This document shows, piece after piece, positions 61,469 to 64,000 of a stretch of 64,000 nt of DNA. Under the pieces are notes generated by a model. It was not told the origin of the DNA and ran no database searches. It worked only from the letters and a program-made list of their open reading frames with translations. Location: assembly GCF_020404745.1 (NCBI RefSeq), contig NZ_JAIZAP010000003.1, positions 172,188 through 236,187 on the forward strand, written 5' to 3'. How positions within the stretch are numbered: position 1 is the stretch's first letter; every line of letters starts with the position of its first letter. This DNA is from Aquibacillus saliphilus. GTDB taxonomy: Bacteria; Bacillota; Bacilli; Bacillales; Amphibacillaceae. A program made the position numbers and the translations under genes.

Positions 61469-61920
61469 CGTTCTAACTCCTCGCAAATCTTTTCAAAAGC
61501 GTCCCCTTTTGGATAAAAGGTAATTGTTCTTTCATCTTCATTTTTCAATTGAAAATCAATGTCTAAGCGTTCCTCTGGCAAAAATTCTTTGATAAAAGTC
61601 GCCCATTCTACCACAGAAATTCCGTTTCCATTAAAATACTCATCGAATCCAATGTCTTCATCGCTGTTTTCTAATCGGTACACGTCCATATGATATAGCG
61701 GCAACTCACCCATATACTCTTTAACTATCGTGAATGTCGGACTATTTATCATTCGTGTCACACCTAAACCAGATCCAATACCTTTTGTAAAAGTTGTTTT
61801 TCCTGCACCAAGACCGCCAGATAAAGTAATCACGTCTCCAGGTCTAAGTAACAGAGCTAATTTCTCTGCTAAACGAATTGTTTCTTCACTTGTGTATGTA
61901 GTAAATTCAAAAGTTTTCAT
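61465..61920 (-). CDS. tsaE: tRNA threonylcarbamoyladenosine biosynthesis ATPase TsaE
   Basis: 151 residues from the ATG at 61920, with AGGTGAT upstream overlapping the thiL stop. Walker A is ITLSGGLGAGKTTFTKGIG (about 37-55); INSPTFTIVKEY and YHMDVYRLEN follow; VEWA is the Walker B-like segment. It resets the TsaB-TsaD complex. Translational coupling runs from thiL to tsaD. Confidence 0.97.
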   Translation of the reverse strand: MKTFEFTTYTSEETIRLAEKLALLLRPGDVITLSGGLGAGKTTFTKGIGSGLGVTRMINSPTFTIVKEYMGELPLYHMDVYRLENSDEDIGFDEYFNGNGISVVEWATFIKEFLPEERLDIDFQLKNEDERTITFYPKGDAFEKICEELER

Positions 61921-61929
61921 TTTTATCAC

Positions 61930-62913
61930 CTATTTCAAATGCGTATAACCCAATTTTTCAAGCTTCATTTCATTGTTATTCTCTCGCAACATTACAGAAC
62001 CGTTCAAACGTTCATTATCATCTACATAACCGATTTCTGTAACCATAGTATTTGTTTTATGTGCAGCATCTACTACGGCTGGCCATTCTTGTTTAGAAAC
62101 AGTTCCAATAAGTTCAAAATCTTCTCCACCAAATAGTTTCCATCTTTTCTGCTGCTCTTCTGAAAAACAATTTAAATCAGGATGGCATGGAATTTTCTCG
62201 TAATTTATATGCAGAGTAACCTTTGATGCCACCGCAATCTCAGCTGCTTCATTACCAATTCCATCACTTATATCATTTAATGATACTCTAGATAAAGGTG
62301 ACAAAGCCTGAGCAAATGATACTCTAGGACTAGGCATACGATGTCGATCAATAAAGTAATTGAAACTATTACCTAGATGCTCCATACTTTCAGATTCATT
62401 TGTTAACAAGTGAAATCCGGCAGCTGCATCACCCAATGTTCCAGTTACAAAAACAATATCATTATTTTTGGCATTAGTGCGATATCTAGATTGACCTTGA
62501 CTAGTAAAACCTACAATTGTCACTGAAATAACAAGTTCATTTCCAGAAACAGTATCTCCACCTATTAGGTCCATTCTGTATTGTTTAGCAATCTCCCTCA
62601 TACCTCGATATATGTCATTCAATTCACTGTCGGACCAGTCTTTGGGGATAACAATTGAAATCAAATAATAAGCTGGAGTACTTCCCATCGCTGCCATATC
62701 ACTAATATTAGCAGCCAATACTCGATAACCAACATGAAATGGTAACATCGTCTTTCTAGAAAAATGAATGTTTTCTACAAATGTATCTACTGCCATCACT
62801 GTATCTTGATAGGATTGACGAAAAACAGCTGCATCATCCCCAATACCTTTGATTAAGCTGGGTTGTATGTAGTTCTTTTGTTGTATTGATTTTATAAAGT
62901 TGAATTCGTCCAT
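61930..62913 (-). CDS. thiL: Thiamine-monophosphate kinase
   Basis: 327 residues. DEFNFIKSIQQKNYIQPSLI, KGIGDDAAVF, AVDTFVENIHFS, GYRVLAANISDMAAMGSTP, LIGGDTVSGNELVISVT and LFGGEDFELIGTV are the ThiL/PurM-fold ATP and metal motifs. It phosphorylates thiamine phosphate to the diphosphate. First gene of the operon that runs to tsaD, as in B. subtilis (thiL-ydiB-ydiC-ydiD-gcp). Confidence 0.97.
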   Translation of the reverse strand: MDEFNFIKSIQQKNYIQPSLIKGIGDDAAVFRQSYQDTVMAVDTFVENIHFSRKTMLPFHVGYRVLAANISDMAAMGSTPAYYLISIVIPKDWSDSELNDIYRGMREIAKQYRMDLIGGDTVSGNELVISVTIVGFTSQGQSRYRTNAKNNDIVFVTGTLGDAAAGFHLLTNESESMEHLGNSFNYFIDRHRMPSPRVSFAQALSPLSRVSLNDISDGIGNEAAEIAVASKVTLHINYEKIPCHPDLNCFSEEQQKRWKLFGGEDFELIGTVSKQEWPAVVDAAHKTNTMVTEIGYVDDNERLNGSVMLRENNNEMKLEKLGYTHLK

Positions 62914-62999
62914 CTCTAAACCCCCAACTATTCATTAGAGCTAACTCTATGATAGCAAAAACCATTGTAAAATGAAAAATAACCATGCCTTTTTATAGA

Positions 63000-63175
63000 A
63001 TAACAAAAGCGAAAGTGTACCTTGATTGCACTAGGGAAATAAGACAAGCATCGTCCTTTGCGTTCTTTGCAACATAGAGGATTGACTTAAGACCTCAAAA
63101 CGGGGCAGGCGCCGTAGCTGGACGTGGTTAACTTAATAATTAATTATCCACAGCATTCCATTTTTATAATTTCCA
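63000..63175. repeat. Interspersed repeat, copy 2
   Basis: Same blocks as at 47000-47185: GACAAGCATCGTCCTTTG, GTTCTTTGCAACATAGAGG, ATTGACTTAAGACCTC, CAGGCGCCGTAGCTGGAC, ATTATCCACA and TTTTATAATTTCC. Same orientation. It sits between thiL and the tRNA genes, and also contains one DnaA box. Nothing else is seen in 62914-63186. Confidence 0.7.
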
Positions 63176-63186
63176 AGACTATAAAG

Positions 63187-63214
63187 AAAAGCCTTAGGAT
63201 TTTTCCTAAGGCCT
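63187..63214 (-). terminator. Terminator of the rRNA-tRNA operon
   Basis: GCCTTAGG (63191-63198) and CCTAAGGC (63205-63212), perfect 8-bp stem, T-tract on the minus strand. Confidence 0.8.
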
Positions 63215-63243
63215 TTATAAATTATGTATTAAGTTAAATTTAA

Positions 63244-63320
63244 TGGCGGTCCGGACGGGACTCGAACCCGCGACCTCCTGCGTGACAGGCAGGCATTCTA
63301 ACCAACTGAACTACCGGACC
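63244..63320 (-). tRNA. tRNA-Asp (GTC)
   Basis: 77 bases with encoded CCA. Acceptor GGTCCGG/CCGGACC, anticodon loop CTGTCAC with GTC, T-arm GGTTCGAGTCC. Confidence 0.97.
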
Positions 63321-63378
63321 AAATATGAACAAAAAAATATTTTCTAGCAAGAAGTAACATCGACGTTGTTAGAAAAAT

Positions 63379-63458
<80 letters not shown>

Positions 63459-63501
63459 GTAATATAGGAAATGTTTTTAATCCTACTAAAGATAAATTTA
63501 A

Positions 63502-63618
63502 TGCCTGGCGGCGTCCTACTCTCGCAGGGGCAAAGCCCCAACTACCATGGGCGCTGGAGAGCTTAACTACTGTGTTCGGCATGGGAACAGGTGTGACCTC
63601 TCCGCTATTGCCACCAGA
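63502..63618 (-). rRNA. 5S ribosomal RNA
   Basis: About 117 bases. Minus strand begins TCTGGTGGCAATAGCGG, contains CACCTGTTCCCATGCCG and ends CGCCAGGCA, the Bacillus 5S pattern. Ends are set to within a few bases. Confidence 0.95.
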
Positions 63619-63875
63619 CTAATTATATAAATTTCAGGGACAAGATATATTATATTACTATTTCACTTCAAATGCAAGTGTTTTTTAGAATAATTAATAT
63701 ATACCTTCAAAACTAGATAAGAAGAACAAGACATCAATCTTTCGCTTTATCATTCTAGCTACAGCTCCTAAAAGCTAGCGTATAGGTAATCCATCATTTC
63801 GTCCTCAAAGGTCGAGAACTACATGCTGTCTTATCTATCCGTACGCTTTTGATCAGTCGCTTTCGCTTTATAATT
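63619..63875 (-). other. 23S-5S spacer
   Basis: About 257 bases without gene, containing TTCAAAACTAGA as in other Firmicute rRNA spacers. Confidence 0.7.
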
Positions 63876-64000
63876 TTAGTTAAGTCCTCGATCTATTAGT
63901 ATTCGTCAGCTACACGTGTCACCACGCTTCCACCTCGAACCTATCAACCTCATCGTCTCTGAGGGATCTTACTCATTTAAAATGATGGGAAGTCTCATCT
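63876..64000 (-). rRNA. 23S ribosomal RNA, 3' end (partial)
   Basis: The minus strand carries the last about 125 bases of 23S rRNA, with GGAAGCGTGGTGACACGTG, GCTGACGAATACTAATAG and ATCGAGGACTTAAC. The rest is outside the window. The order 23S-5S-tRNA-fMet-tRNA-Asp follows. Confidence 0.95.

Overview
The window is low-GC chromosomal DNA from a member of the Bacillaceae, most likely a salt-tolerant genus such as Gracilibacillus, Oceanobacillus or Virgibacillus. The evidence is the block groES-groEL, CPBP protease (ydiL), ydiK, rex, ABC-F (ydiF), tsaD-rimI-tsaB-tsaE, thiL, which follows the Bacillus subtilis ydi region, plus strong Shine-Dalgarno sites, a CIRCE operator, frequent TTG/GTG starts, a GbsA-type betaine-aldehyde dehydrogenase for osmoprotectant synthesis, and two copies of an interspersed repeat of the kind seen in these genera. 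The genus is an inference.

Layout. 1-2.8 kb: a DHA2-type MFS exporter divergent from a TetR gene, then a small membrane protein divergent from a second TetR gene across a perfect palindrome. 3.3-6.7 kb: choline to glycine betaine (GMC choline dehydrogenase, then betaine-aldehyde dehydrogenase), each with its own promoter. 7.2-10.3 kb: a small exported protein, an ECF sigma/anti-sigma pair and a membrane-anchored Ltp-domain protein. 10.9-23.3 kb: a surface/biofilm-type block with a 1,683-residue wall-anchored protein (LPITA sorting signal), a response regulator with SARP/BTAD-type output, its LytS-type kinase, a diguanylate cyclase and a processive family-2 glycosyltransferase. 23.9-38.0 kb: a carbohydrate locus with GH32 enzyme, ABC importer, sucrose phosphorylase, PfkB sugar kinase, three esterase-type hydrolases, DUF3237 protein and two paralogous LacI regulators. 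Its two main transcription units begin at nearly identical promoters carrying paired operators. 38-42.3 kb: a decayed zone (Fic, TetR, integrase and TnpB remnants) around an intact CrtN-type desaturase. 42.3-46.6 kb: a FecR-domain surface protein divergent from a fusion of a catalytically dead alpha/beta-hydrolase with a SARP-like DNA-binding domain. 46.6-52.8 kb: a prophage remnant keeping the lysogeny module (antirepressor, Cro-like gene, three operators, truncated repressor, broken ImmA, intact DUF4041/T5orf172 gene, integrase stump) next to groEL. 52.8-64 kb: conserved housekeeping genes, a DnaA-box cluster, two tRNAs, 5S and the 3' end of 23S rRNA, all of the latter on the minus strand.

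The most interesting signals are: (1) the pseudo-hydrolase/SARP fusion with all three triad positions replaced and direct repeats in front of its gene; (2) a SARP-type direct repeat of 11-bp period placed 8 bp before the -10 of the giant surface-protein gene, next to the BTAD-type response regulator; (3) the twin promoter/operators joining the two halves of the sugar locus, which looks built for an acylated sucrose or fructo-oligosaccharide; (4) the DnaA-box cluster between ydiF and tsaD; and (5) four remnants of the same integrase 3' end at accessory-region borders.

All calls come from reading sequence and translated frames. Family names rest on motif recognition, not on database searches.
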